Assembly: GCA_944325505.1 (NCBI GenBank)
Contig: CALVAJ010000018.1
Span: forward strand, 1 to 42,273
Reading direction: 5' to 3'
From: an uncultured Bacteroidales bacterium
GTDB taxonomy: Bacteria; Bacteroidota; Bacteroidia; Bacteroidales; UBA932
Length of the DNA stretch: 42,273 nt
The position numbers were made by a program, and so were the translations under genes. Position 1 is the first letter of the stretch; the number at the start of each line of letters is the position of its first letter. Positions 26,563 through 34,236 of the stretch are shown here, in pieces. The notes below the pieces were generated by a model. The model saw nothing but the letters and a program-made list of their open reading frames with translations. It was not told where the DNA came from and searched no databases.

Positions 26563-26991
26563 TCAGTCTTCCTGTGATGCATTGACTGCATATTGATAGT
26601 CTTCTTCCGTAAAAGAAAAAGTATAAACTCTTCCTGTCTTGACATCATCCATTGTGGTACATTTATAATCGTCATTATTACATACATTATGATAAGCACC
26701 GGGCTGATCTGTCATTCTGTGGAATACCGTGTATTCATCATCAAATGTTACTTTTGCCTCCGTAAGTTGCGGAGGATAGTTCGGTCCGGATCCGGAAGCC
26801 CAGATTCTGGAATATCTCCCGCCTTTTTCCAGTACTATATCCATCGGAGTATAATCTGACGATATGGTCAGGCTTATCGAATGTTCTGTTTCATTCAGAT
26901 ATACCAGTTCCATCGGATAACTGTAGTCGACATCCTTTTTACAGCCAGCCAATGCTGCCAGAAAGCTGATAAATACAATTAACTTTTTCAT
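26563..26991 (-). CDS. Small lipoprotein of unknown function
   Basis: The 142-residue protein begins with a clean lipoprotein signal (LAALAGC, Cys17). The residues directly after the cysteine, KKD, are charged, a pattern that promotes surface export of lipoproteins in some Bacteroidetes (inference). The rest is beta-rich and polar (ETEHSISLTISSDY, DIVLEKGGRYSRIW), suggesting a small immunoglobulin-like or beta-sandwich domain. I do not recognise a named family. A -7-like TATCTTTG sits about 165 nt upstream at 27155-27162. Confidence 0.7.
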   Translation of the reverse strand: MKKLIVFISFLAALAGCKKDVDYSYPMELVYLNETEHSISLTISSDYTPMDIVLEKGGRYSRIWASGSGPNYPPQLTEAKVTFDDEYTVFHRMTDQPGAYHNVCNNDDYKCTTMDDVKTGRVYTFSFTEEDYQYAVNASQED

Positions 26992-27174
26992 TATAATTAT
27001 TATTTGAATAAGACGTGTTATGTTATCCCGCTACAAATGACCCTTCTGCATACAATGCCGGAGAGCCTGTGATAGGCAAAGTTACTCCGGGAAAATTTTA
27101 CGGCCAAATGTATAATTTCACATTTTTGACTGCAAGTCTTGATTTTCCGGGAAACAAAGATAAGACTTTTATGC

Positions 27175-27209
27175 AGATTTCTCCGCTCCCTCCGTCCGGT
27201 CGGAATGAC
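27175..27209 (-). repeat. Diverged REP-like sequence
   Basis: On the minus strand this reads GTCATTCCGACCGG... and ends GGAGAAATCT. It resembles the GTCATCCCGAG...GGGATCT repeats at 22683-22745, but is more diverged and in the opposite orientation. The assignment rests on the conserved ends only. Confidence 0.4.
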
Positions 27210-27334
27210 GATAAGAGGCTGTCCTCCGGTAGACCATTAAAAATCCTTGCATACCTGCGGTAGGTATTTTCTTGTATAGGTGTGATTATCAAAATATTAC
27301 ATGCTGTATCCAATTCCAGGTGTAACATTTCCCG

Positions 27335-27486
27335 GCACACCTGCGGTAACGGATATGCCTCTGAATGCCGTAGAAAGCCGTTCTTCTACTGCAGGTGTGC
27401 TCCGGAATGTCCTACCTGCAAATCGTGAATCTTTGTAATACTTTGTCTTTAAGGTGATTATCTGTTTTATCCAACTGCAGGTGTGC
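27335..27486. repeat. Cluster of GCAGGTGTGC-type short repeats
   Basis: GCACACCTGCGGTA (27335-27348) is the inverted, one-mismatch partner of TACTGCAGGTGTGC (27387-27400). A further direct copy, ACTGCAGGTGTGC, lies at 27474-27486. Looser relatives occur near 27316 and 27411. No coding region spans them. Confidence 0.5.
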
Positions 27487-27583
27487 AGGAGCGGAACGTT
27501 AGCATCCGCATTTGCAATAATCCGGTAATCGAACATGTGCCAGTATGTAGCTGTATTCCAAGCCAAACCGGGGATATGATGGT

Positions 27584-27689
27584 CTGGCGTAACCGGGACG
27601 GACGGCGTGGCCGCCCGTGGCCTCGTGAACGGGGGGGGCCCGCACCGGAGGTGTGGGAGGGATTTACCGGTCCGGACCGGTTACGCCAG
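27584..27689 (+). repeat. Structured element A (long outer stem, GGA-loop core)
   Basis: A perfect 13-bp inverted repeat (CTGGCGTAACCGG at 27584-27596 with 27677-27689) encloses a very GC-rich core. The core includes a hairpin CCCGCACC-GGA-GGTGTGGG (27639-27657) flanked by G tracts. A second element at 30882-30969 has the same core on the other strand but different, self-complementary outer arms. It lies downstream of argF'. Confidence 0.65.
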
Positions 27690-27756
27690 GCATAGACCAA
27701 AGGCACCTTTGCGGATAACCGTAAGACTTTTCAAAAGAACATCAATAGCCGGACTG

Positions 27757-28707
27757 TCAGCCTTTCAGCAGTTCTTTCAGGACGGTCTGGGCCGACACTA
27801 CGCGGTTCGCGGCTTCCGGAATGACGATTGACTGCGGGCTCTCGATTACGTCATCGGTCACGATCATGTTCCTTCTTACCGGGAGGCAATGCATGAAATA
27901 TGCGTTGTCGGTAAGGGCCATTTTCCTGCTGTCGACTGTCCATGACCTGTCCATGCTCAGCACCTTGCCGTAATTTTCCCCTTCGTATGCCGACCAGTTC
28001 TTGGCATATACGAAATCCGCTCCTTCCAGAGCCTTGTCCTGATCGTATTCGACCTTTGCGTTTCCGACGAACTTCGGGTCAAGCTCGTAGCCGTGCGGAT
28101 GTGTAATGACAAATTCATAATCGGTCATCTGCATGCCTTCGGCAAATGAGTTCGGGACGGCCTGCGGGAGCGCTTTCGGATGCGGGGCCCAGGTCATGAC
28201 CACTTTCGGACGCTCCTTTTTCCTGTATTCTTCAATGGTGATGATATCCGCGAATGTCTGGAGAGGATGCCTCGTCGCGGCTTCCATACTGAAGACCGGT
28301 TTGCCCGAGTATTTTATGAACTGCTCCAGGATTTTCTCCCCGTAGTCGTCGGCCTTGCTCTCGAACTTCGCGAAAGACCTTACCCCTATCACATCGCAGT
28401 AGCAGCCCATGACAGGAATAGCCTCCAGAAGATGCTCGGGCTTGTCCCCGTCCATCACCACGCCACGCTCAGTCTCGAGTTTCCATGCCCCCTGGTTCAC
28501 ATCCAGTACCATCACGTTCATCCCCAGGTTCATGGCCGCTTTCTGGGTGCTGAGTCTGGTGCGGAGACTGGAGTTGAAGAACAGCATCAGAAGAGTCCTG
28601 TTCCTGCCGAGTTCCTGGTCTGCGAAAGGGTTCGCCTTGACGTATTCTGCTTTTCTGACGGCTTCATTTATGTCGCCGAGCTGGAGGATAGATGTAAAAT
28701 TTTTCAT
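27757..28707 (-). CDS. argF': N-succinylornithine (or N-acetylornithine) carbamoyltransferase
   Basis: This transcarbamylase acts on acylated ornithine rather than free ornithine. Carbamoyl-phosphate residues are in FFNSSLRTRLS (43-53), and HCLPVRRN near the C-terminus is conserved. Position 90 is proline (MDGDKPEHLL). In this family the Bacteroides fragilis enzyme has Pro at this position and prefers succinylornithine, while acetylornithine enzymes have Glu; this is established knowledge, and applying it here is inference. The 316-residue length fits the family. It is divergent from the EamA gene and separated from the other arg genes. Confidence 0.9.
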   Translation of the reverse strand: MKNFTSILQLGDINEAVRKAEYVKANPFADQELGRNRTLLMLFFNSSLRTRLSTQKAAMNLGMNVMVLDVNQGAWKLETERGVVMDGDKPEHLLEAIPVMGCYCDVIGVRSFAKFESKADDYGEKILEQFIKYSGKPVFSMEAATRHPLQTFADIITIEEYRKKERPKVVMTWAPHPKALPQAVPNSFAEGMQMTDYEFVITHPHGYELDPKFVGNAKVEYDQDKALEGADFVYAKNWSAYEGENYGKVLSMDRSWTVDSRKMALTDNAYFMHCLPVRRNMIVTDDVIESPQSIVIPEAANRVVSAQTVLKELLKG

Positions 28708-28729
28708 GATAACTTAATTCCAAATTTGC

Positions 28730-28752
28730 TATTTTTGCGCCCGCAAAAAATA
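28730..28752. promoter_or_regulatory. Palindromic divergent promoter region of argF' and EamA gene
   Basis: TATTTTTGCG (28730-28739), a 2-nt spacer and CGCAAAAAATA (28742-28752) form a near-perfect palindrome (one extra A). The plus arm contains a consensus -7 element, TATTTTTG, 23 nt before the EamA start. The minus arm reads TATTTTTTG, one T too long for consensus, 35 nt before the argF' start. It may control both genes. Confidence 0.5.
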
Positions 28753-28760
28753 AATGTTAT

Positions 28761-29705
28761 ATGTCAACTGATCTCGGTAAAGGACATCTGGCGATGCTTG
28801 CGGCCAGCGTCATGTGGGGAGCTATGGCTCCTGTATCCAAATATGTCATGTCCGCAGGCCTGGTCGGTTCGATAGTAGTCACGGATGTCCGCATTTTCGG
28901 TGCAGCCGTGCTTTTCTGGATTTTCTCGCTCTTTGCAGGAAGCGAAAAAGTCCGGAAAAAGGATTATCTGAAACTCTTTTTCGCCGGGCTGTTCGCCATA
29001 GTGTGCAACCAGGGGGTGTATATTACCGGAGTCTCCATGACTTCCCCGGTAGATGCCTCTATCATAACGACTTCCCTGCCTATAGTGACCATGATATTCG
29101 CAGCCCTCTGGCTGAAAGAGCCCGTTACACTCATGAAGGCCGGGGGAGTGGCTCTCGGTCTGGGAGGCGCCTTGCTTCTGGTGTTCGGGAACAGGCTTGT
29201 TCCCGGAGCGGCACAGGCTGCTCATAGCGCAGCGGCATCCTCTAATGTGCTCGGAGACCTTCTCTGCCTGCTGGCGCAGTGCTCGTACGCTGTTTATCTT
29301 GTCCTTTTCAAAGATCTCATATCCAGGTATTCCCCGGTGACGCTCATGAAGTGGATGTTCACTTTCGCTTCTGCCGTGATGCTTCCTCTGTCTGTCGGGA
29401 AATTCATCTCCGCCCCGTGGGGTGAAGTCCCTATGGACCAGTTCGCAGGACTCGGGTTCATCCTTTTCTGCGGCACGTTCCTGTGCTATCTCCTTGTCCC
29501 GGTCGGGCAGAAGAACCTGCGTCCTACCCTTGTGGCGATGTACAATTATGTCCAGCCGATAGTCGCCACGACAATAGCCGTCATCTGGGGTATGGACAGT
29601 TTCAATATCCTGAAAGTCATTGCAGTGGTTCTTGTCTTTTCCGGTGTCCTGCTGGTCAACCGGAGCAAGTCCCGTGCAGATGTCCTGAAGGGATCAGACA
29701 AGTGA
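28761..29705 (+). CDS. EamA-family (DMT superfamily) transporter
   Basis: The 314-residue membrane protein has ten hydrophobic segments in two repeated EamA halves (about 8-142 and 165-303). Typical ends are SVMWGAMAPVSKYV in the first half and YNYVQPIVATTIAVIWG in the second half. Members export metabolites, amino acids or drugs; the substrate is unknown here. It sits between argF' and argD on the opposite strand. Its last 12 nt overlap the 3' end of argD, so both genes are convergent with no room for a terminator. Confidence 0.87.
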   Translation: MSTDLGKGHLAMLAASVMWGAMAPVSKYVMSAGLVGSIVVTDVRIFGAAVLFWIFSLFAGSEKVRKKDYLKLFFAGLFAIVCNQGVYITGVSMTSPVDASIITTSLPIVTMIFAALWLKEPVTLMKAGGVALGLGGALLLVFGNRLVPGAAQAAHSAAASSNVLGDLLCLLAQCSYAVYLVLFKDLISRYSPVTLMKWMFTFASAVMLPLSVGKFISAPWGEVPMDQFAGLGFILFCGTFLCYLLVPVGQKNLRPTLVAMYNYVQPIVATTIAVIWGMDSFNILKVIAVVLVFSGVLLVNRSKSRADVLKGSDK

Positions 29706-30827
29706 CTCCAGTGCTGCCATAAACCCTTCCGCAGTCTTCCGTGATATCGTCAGGGAAGGCAGGAGGCGTATTACATTTGCTCCGGCGGCCCCTGTAAAAT
29801 AATGCTTTTCAAACAGGAGACGGTCGCGCAGTCCGGCATATTCCTCCTTTATCTCCAGACCTATCATCAGTCCTTTTCCGCGGTATTCCTTCAGCACACT
29901 GTGCAGCTGTCCGTGGGGATGGAAAGCCGCATGGAAATATTCTCCGATTTTGGCTGCATTCTCTATAAGGTGCTCGTTTTCTATCACATCAAGTACTGCC
30001 AATGCTGCCGTACATGCCAGATGGTTTCCTCCGAAAGTCGTCCCGAGCATGCCGTATTCAGCCTTGATGTCAGGTGAGATTATCACTCCTCCGATCGGGA
30101 AACCGTTGCCCATGCCTTTGGCTGTGGTGACGATGTCCGCCATTATGCCGGAATACTGGTGGGCGAAGAATTTTCCGGTGCGTCCGTAGCCGGACTGGAT
30201 CTCGTCCAGGATCAGCACTGCCCCGTATTTGGTGCAGAGTGTCCTCAATTCCTTGAGGAATGCGTCCGAGGGTTCATAGATGCCGGCAACTCCCTGGATT
30301 CCCTCGATTATGACTCCGGCATACTCTCCGGAAGAAAGTTCCTTTTCTACGGCTTCCAGGTCATTCAGAGGAACGAAAGTTACATTGGAAACAGTGTTGA
30401 AAGGGGAGCGCAGCCTGGGGTTGTCAGTAGCTGCTACCGCTCCGGATGTCCTTCCGTGGAAAGACTTTCCGAATGCCAGGATCCTGCTTTTCCCGGTATG
30501 GAAAGAAGCCAGTTTCATGGCATTCTCGTTGGCCTCGGCCCCGCTGTTGCACAGGAAAAGCGAGTAGTCATCGTATCCGCAGGCCTTTCCGAGTCTGCGG
30601 GCAAGTTCTTTCTGTAGCGAGTTCTGTACTGCGTTCGAGTAGAAGCCCAGCCTTGTCAGCTGGTCGGACAGCATCTTTACGTAATGCGGATGCGAGTGCC
30701 CGATGGATATCACGGCATGACCGCCGTAAAGGTCGGTATATTCCACCCCGTCCTTGTCCCATAGGGTAGTGTCAAGCCCACGGACAGGCTCGATGTCCCA
30801 GAGTTTGTATGTTTTGAAAAGTTCCAT
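29694..30827 (-). CDS. argD: Acylornithine aminotransferase
   Basis: This class III PLP aminotransferase makes N-acylornithine from the semialdehyde with glutamate as amino donor. The 377 residues are typical. CNSGAEANENAMKLA (93-107), the LILDEIQSGYGRTGK segment (205-219) and the PLP lysine K237 in VTTAKGMGNGFP are intact. Given the succinyl-type transcarbamylase nearby, its substrate may be N-succinylornithine (inference). It is the last gene of GNAT-argG-argC-argD, separated from argC by a 179-nt gap that contains structured element B. Confidence 0.94.
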   Translation of the reverse strand: MELFKTYKLWDIEPVRGLDTTLWDKDGVEYTDLYGGHAVISIGHSHPHYVKMLSDQLTRLGFYSNAVQNSLQKELARRLGKACGYDDYSLFLCNSGAEANENAMKLASFHTGKSRILAFGKSFHGRTSGAVAATDNPRLRSPFNTVSNVTFVPLNDLEAVEKELSSGEYAGVIIEGIQGVAGIYEPSDAFLKELRTLCTKYGAVLILDEIQSGYGRTGKFFAHQYSGIMADIVTTAKGMGNGFPIGGVIISPDIKAEYGMLGTTFGGNHLACTAALAVLDVIENEHLIENAAKIGEYFHAAFHPHGQLHSVLKEYRGKGLMIGLEIKEEYAGLRDRLLFEKHYFTGAAGANVIRLLPSLTISRKTAEGFMAALESLV

Positions 30828-30881
30828 TTTCTTTTGCGTTTATATATTGTCCTGGACTGGTGTTTTATTTATTCCGTTTGA

Positions 30882-30969
30882 GCCCGTGGATCAGTTATGA
30901 AAACCCCTCCCACTCCGTGGGGCCCTCCCTGTGCGGGCGCAACGGTTTTCATACACTGTTTCCACGGGC
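30882..30969 (-). repeat. Structured element B (long outer stem, GGA-loop core)
   Basis: The left arm (30882-30905) and right arm (30944-30969) are inverted repeats over about 24 bp with two small bulges: GCCCGTGGA/TCCACGGGC at the base and GAAAACC/GGTTTTC at the top. The core on the minus strand contains CCCAC-GGA-GTGGG with a following GAGGGG, like element A. It lies in the argC-argD gap, 55 nt before argD. Confidence 0.7.
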
Positions 30970-31006
30970 CCTCCAGCTACATGTAATCGCTGCATATAAC
31001 ATATAA

Positions 31007-32017
31007 TCAGAATGCCGACCCCTTCAGCGAAAGCCCTGCGGTTTCCTCCAGCCCGAACATCAGATTCATATTCTGGACAGCCTGTCCGCCCGCCCCTTTT
31101 ATCAGATTGTCAATCACCGAAGCCACATGCACATATCCGTCATGCACTTCCACATGAAGCAGGCCTTTGTTGGTGTTCACCACCTCTTTCATCGAAACCG
31201 GAGTTTCGGAATGGAATACAAAAGGAGAAGATTCATAGTATCTGTCGAAAAGTTCCCTGTATGCATCCTCTCCGTATCCTTTTGCGGCTCTGGTATAGAC
31301 ACTTGCGAAAATACCTCTGGCGAAGTCGCCCCTCATCGGCACGAAATTCACCGCCGGACAGCCTGTATGGCAGCTCCCGGGGGCGTTCTTGCCGGCTGCC
31401 GGGATGACGCGCCCTATATTCTGCCTGATTTCAGCAAGATGCTGATGCGTGAAGAGCTTGTAGATGGAAATATTGTCGGTCCGGTAGCTGAAATGCGATG
31501 TTTCGGACAGCTTTTTCCCGGCACCTGTAGAGCCTGTTATAGCCGTGACGTGCACTTCATCTGTCAGAAGACCGGCTGAGGCCAGCGGCAGGAGTGCCAG
31601 CTGGATGGCCGTAGCGAAGCATCCGGGATTTGCTATGTCATGGGCGCCCCGGCATGCCTCCCTGTCCTGTTCGCATAGGCCGTAAACGAAATTCCGGCCT
31701 GCATAACTGCCGTCAAGGCGGAAGTCGTTGCCCAGGTCTATTATCCTGCATCCGGATTTTATATCGTGAGTATCTATAAACTCCCTGGAAAGCCCGTGTC
31801 CCAGGCACAGGAACAGGACATCGGGGTCATTAAGCTCTGTCCCGAATCTGAGGTCTGTTTCTCCCAGCAGATCCCTGTGTACCTCACTTACCGGAGTCCC
31901 CTCTGAAGATGTGGTTGTCGCGGCCACCACTTCCACATCAGGATGGCGGAGCAGTATCCTCAGGAGCTCGCCTCCGGTATAACCGGTCGCGCCGGCTATT
32001 GCTGCACGTATCTTCAT
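31007..32017 (-). CDS. argC: N-acyl-gamma-glutamyl-phosphate reductase
   Basis: ArgC reduces N-acylglutamyl phosphate with NADPH to the semialdehyde. The 336-residue protein has the N-terminal Rossmann motif AGATGYTGGELLRIL (8-22), the catalytic C133 in ANPGCFATAIQLAL, and the C-terminal GAGGQAVQNMNLMFG that is typical of the family. Its ATG lies 2 nt after the argG stop, so they are co-translated. In a succinyl pathway the substrate would be N-succinylglutamyl phosphate (inference). Confidence 0.96.
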   Translation of the reverse strand: MKIRAAIAGATGYTGGELLRILLRHPDVEVVAATTTSSEGTPVSEVHRDLLGETDLRFGTELNDPDVLFLCLGHGLSREFIDTHDIKSGCRIIDLGNDFRLDGSYAGRNFVYGLCEQDREACRGAHDIANPGCFATAIQLALLPLASAGLLTDEVHVTAITGSTGAGKKLSETSHFSYRTDNISIYKLFTHQHLAEIRQNIGRVIPAAGKNAPGSCHTGCPAVNFVPMRGDFARGIFASVYTRAAKGYGEDAYRELFDRYYESSPFVFHSETPVSMKEVVNTNKGLLHVEVHDGYVHVASVIDNLIKGAGGQAVQNMNLMFGLEETAGLSLKGSAF

Positions 32018-32019
32018 TG

Positions 32020-33234
32020 TTACTTGGATATGGCGTCGGCGGCGCTCTCGTTGTTTACACTGTAGTAGATTTTCAGCGGATTGGCCAGTACCTTGGTGAA
32101 TCCCACCACGTCAGCCCCCGTGTATGACTTGTTGACTTCTCCGTATGAGCCGAATTTCGAGCTCATCAGGTCATGTGAGCTGTTGCACCCGAGCACGGAG
32201 AAATGGTACGGCATGAGAGCCACTTCCACCTCGCCTGTCACATGCTGTTCCATATTGTCCATCATGGCTTCCATGTCCCTCATGACCGGATCCAGGTACA
32301 TGGCCTCGTGCATCTGCTGTCCGTACCACATGGATATCTGGTCTTTCCAGTAGAGCTGTCCCTTGGTAAGCACATGTTTTTCAAGAAGGTGGTGTGCCTT
32401 GACGAGAATCAGCGGCGCAGCTGCCTCGAAAGCCACCCGGCCCTTGATACCGATAATGGTGTCACCGACATGGATGTCCCTTCCGATTCCGAAAGGAGCG
32501 GCGGCATCCCGGACTGCCAGGATCACTTCCACAGGAGTCATCTTCTTCCCGTTGAAAGATACCGGCTCGCCTTTCTCAAACCCTATCTTTATATGTTCGG
32601 GAGCGGACTTCGTTACTTTGGTAGGGTATGCCTCTTCCGGAAGCCAGCCGTCAGAAGAAAGTGTCTCGACCCCACCTATGCTGGTCCCCCAGAGTCCCTG
32701 GTTGATAGAGTATTTCGCTTTTTCCCACGAATAGTCGAATCCGTGCTTCTGCAGATAGTCTATTTCTTCCTGGCGGGTGATTCCCAGCTCCCTGATCGGT
32801 GCGATGACTTCCACTTCAGGAGCGAGTATCTCGAAAACGATATCGAACCTTACCTGGTCATTGCCTGCTCCAGTACTTCCGTGCGCAACGTACCCTGCCC
32901 CGACTTTTTTCACATGCTTAAGCACTTCCAGCGCCTGGAACACGCGCTCTGAACTTACCGACAGCGGGTAAGTCGCGTTTTTCAGGACATTTCCGAAGAT
33001 AAGGTATTTGAGCCCGTGTCTGTAGTAAGTGTCCACTGCATTGACATTGACATGGGAGGCTGCTCCGAGCTCCAGGGCCTTTTTCCCGATGGCCGCCTCT
33101 TCCTCGGCGGAAAAGCCGCCTGTATTGACCATTATGGTATGGACCTCAAGTCCTTTCTCGTTGATGAGATAAGGGATGCAGAAAGAGGTATCGAGACCTC
33201 CGCTGAATGCGAGAACCGCTTTATTGTTTTTCAT
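32020..33234 (-). CDS. argG: Argininosuccinate synthase
   Basis: ArgG joins citrulline and aspartate with ATP. The PP-loop SGGLDTS (11-17) is intact. Further family segments are present: HGSTGAGNDQVRFD, the citrulline-side WGTSIGGVETL, and a C-terminal tetramer helix region. The 404 residues are normal. It lies 42 nt after the GNAT gene and immediately before argC in a minus-strand operon. argH, argB and a deacylase are not in this window. Confidence 0.95.
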   Translation of the reverse strand: MKNNKAVLAFSGGLDTSFCIPYLINEKGLEVHTIMVNTGGFSAEEEAAIGKKALELGAASHVNVNAVDTYYRHGLKYLIFGNVLKNATYPLSVSSERVFQALEVLKHVKKVGAGYVAHGSTGAGNDQVRFDIVFEILAPEVEVIAPIRELGITRQEEIDYLQKHGFDYSWEKAKYSINQGLWGTSIGGVETLSSDGWLPEEAYPTKVTKSAPEHIKIGFEKGEPVSFNGKKMTPVEVILAVRDAAAPFGIGRDIHVGDTIIGIKGRVAFEAAAPLILVKAHHLLEKHVLTKGQLYWKDQISMWYGQQMHEAMYLDPVMRDMEAMMDNMEQHVTGEVEVALMPYHFSVLGCNSSHDLMSSKFGSYGEVNKSYTGADVVGFTKVLANPLKIYYSVNNESAADAISK

Positions 33235-33276
33235 GATTTCCGTTGTTTGGGGGCCTTCCGGCCGGTGTTACATTTG

Positions 33277-33849
33277 TTACTGTGCCATCTTGATTTCGAG
33301 CCTGTTGATGGCGATGTGCTCTTTGGGGTCGTACAGGAGCCCGGTACACAGACACATACGGTAATTGTTCTTCTGCAGTATCGGGAAATTAGTGCAGCCC
33401 TGGCACCCTTTCCAGAACTCCGGGTCGTCTGTCAGTTCCGAGAACGGGACAGGTCTGAACCCGAGCTCGTAATTCATTTTCATTACGGCCGCCCCGGTGG
33501 TGATACTGAATATCTTGGCCTGCGGAAAACGTTTCCTTGACAGCAGGAAGATCTGTTCCTTTATACGCTTGGCAAGTCCTACTCCACGGAACGGATGCGC
33601 CACAATCAGACCTGAGTTGGCCACATACTGTTTCCCTCCCCATGTCTCGATGTAGGAGAATCCGGCGAACCTCCCGTCTTCGGCAACTGCAATCACTGCC
33701 TTGCCGTCTTTCATCTTGCCGATTACATACTCAGGGCTGCGTCTGGCTATTCCGGTCCCTCTTTCCTGGGCTGAAATATACATTTCATCGCAGATTTCCT
33801 GAGCGTACTTTTCGTGGCTCTCATCAGCCACCATCACTTCGATTTTCAT
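33277..33849 (-). CDS. GNAT acyltransferase with C-terminal cysteine cluster, first gene of the arg operon
   Basis: The chosen ATG at 33849 gives 190 residues; an in-frame extension upstream has no start context. The acyl-CoA-binding signature is IVAHPFRGVGLAKRI (about 82-96). The C-terminus has an unusual C149-x2-C152-x13-C166-x-C168 pattern that may bind a metal (inference). The first position in the arg operon suggests a role in arginine synthesis, most simply acylation of glutamate. From memory, a Bacteroides homologue in the same place has been proposed as N-succinylglutamate synthase; I could not verify this. A desuccinylase or regulatory role is not excluded. Confidence 0.8.
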   Translation of the reverse strand: MKIEVMVADESHEKYAQEICDEMYISAQERGTGIARRSPEYVIGKMKDGKAVIAVAEDGRFAGFSYIETWGGKQYVANSGLIVAHPFRGVGLAKRIKEQIFLLSRKRFPQAKIFSITTGAAVMKMNYELGFRPVPFSELTDDPEFWKGCQGCTNFPILQKNNYRMCLCTGLLYDPKEHIAINRLEIKMAQ

Positions 33850-34236
33850 CTTTTCTTTCAACTTGTTTGCAGGAGTGTCAGGCCATCTGGATACGGTAAA
33901 ACACATAAAGCCCCTAACGGCAAGACAAACCTGGATTGTCAATTGCAATTAAATGCCTGTTTTAAACTTCGTATTCGGTTTTTAAGAAAAAATCCGGTAA
34001 CAAAAGTTCCTGAGATGTGGGAAGGTAAATATATTACCCTCCTATATTCGGACTAATGACCTGCGTCGGGCCTCCGAATTCAGGGAACAATAAGAAAATA
34101 TGTTACCGTTGTCAGTCATATTCGGCGCAAAGGTAATACAAATCCTGAATAATTTGCTAATTTTGTCGGAAATTTTCGACAAACTCTCTCTGGCTTATGC
34201 CAAGTGGCTGTCAGATACAATGTTGTATTATAACCG
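33850..34236. other. Divergent intergenic region upstream of the arg operon
   Basis: No gene is seen in this 387-nt interval. A minus-strand -7 element TACCTTTG (34128-34135) could start the arg operon with a leader of about 280 nt. That leader contains complementary stretches CCGGTAACA (33992-34000) and TGTTACCGT (34101-34109), able to pair over seven or eight bases. No classical leader peptide or riboswitch is recognised. Confidence 0.45.
34158..34183 (+). promoter_or_regulatory. -7 element with overlapping palindromic operator candidate
   Basis: TAATTTTG (34158-34165) matches the -7 consensus and lies 71 nt before the small gene at 34237. It overlaps a 22-bp palindrome (34162-34183) with arms TTTGTCG/CGACAAA and one mismatch pair near the centre. 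A dimeric repressor bound there would block the promoter. Autoregulation by the adjacent ribbon-helix-helix-like protein is plausible. Confidence 0.5.

Larger units (their letters stand above)
26992..27756. other. 765-nt interval without a convincing gene
   Basis: Short reading frames on both strands lack start context, family motifs and consistent coding character. The interval contains a -7-like element (27155-27162, minus), a diverged REP-like sequence (27175-27209), a cluster of GCAGGTGTGC-type repeats (27335-27348, 27387-27400, 27473-27486) and the structured element at 27584-27689. It may hold remnants of old insertions. Confidence 0.6.

Noticed and set aside
27015-27566. Short frames of 80-90 codons on both strands
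   Set aside because: They lack ribosome context and recognisable domains and run through repeats; I treat the interval as non-coding.
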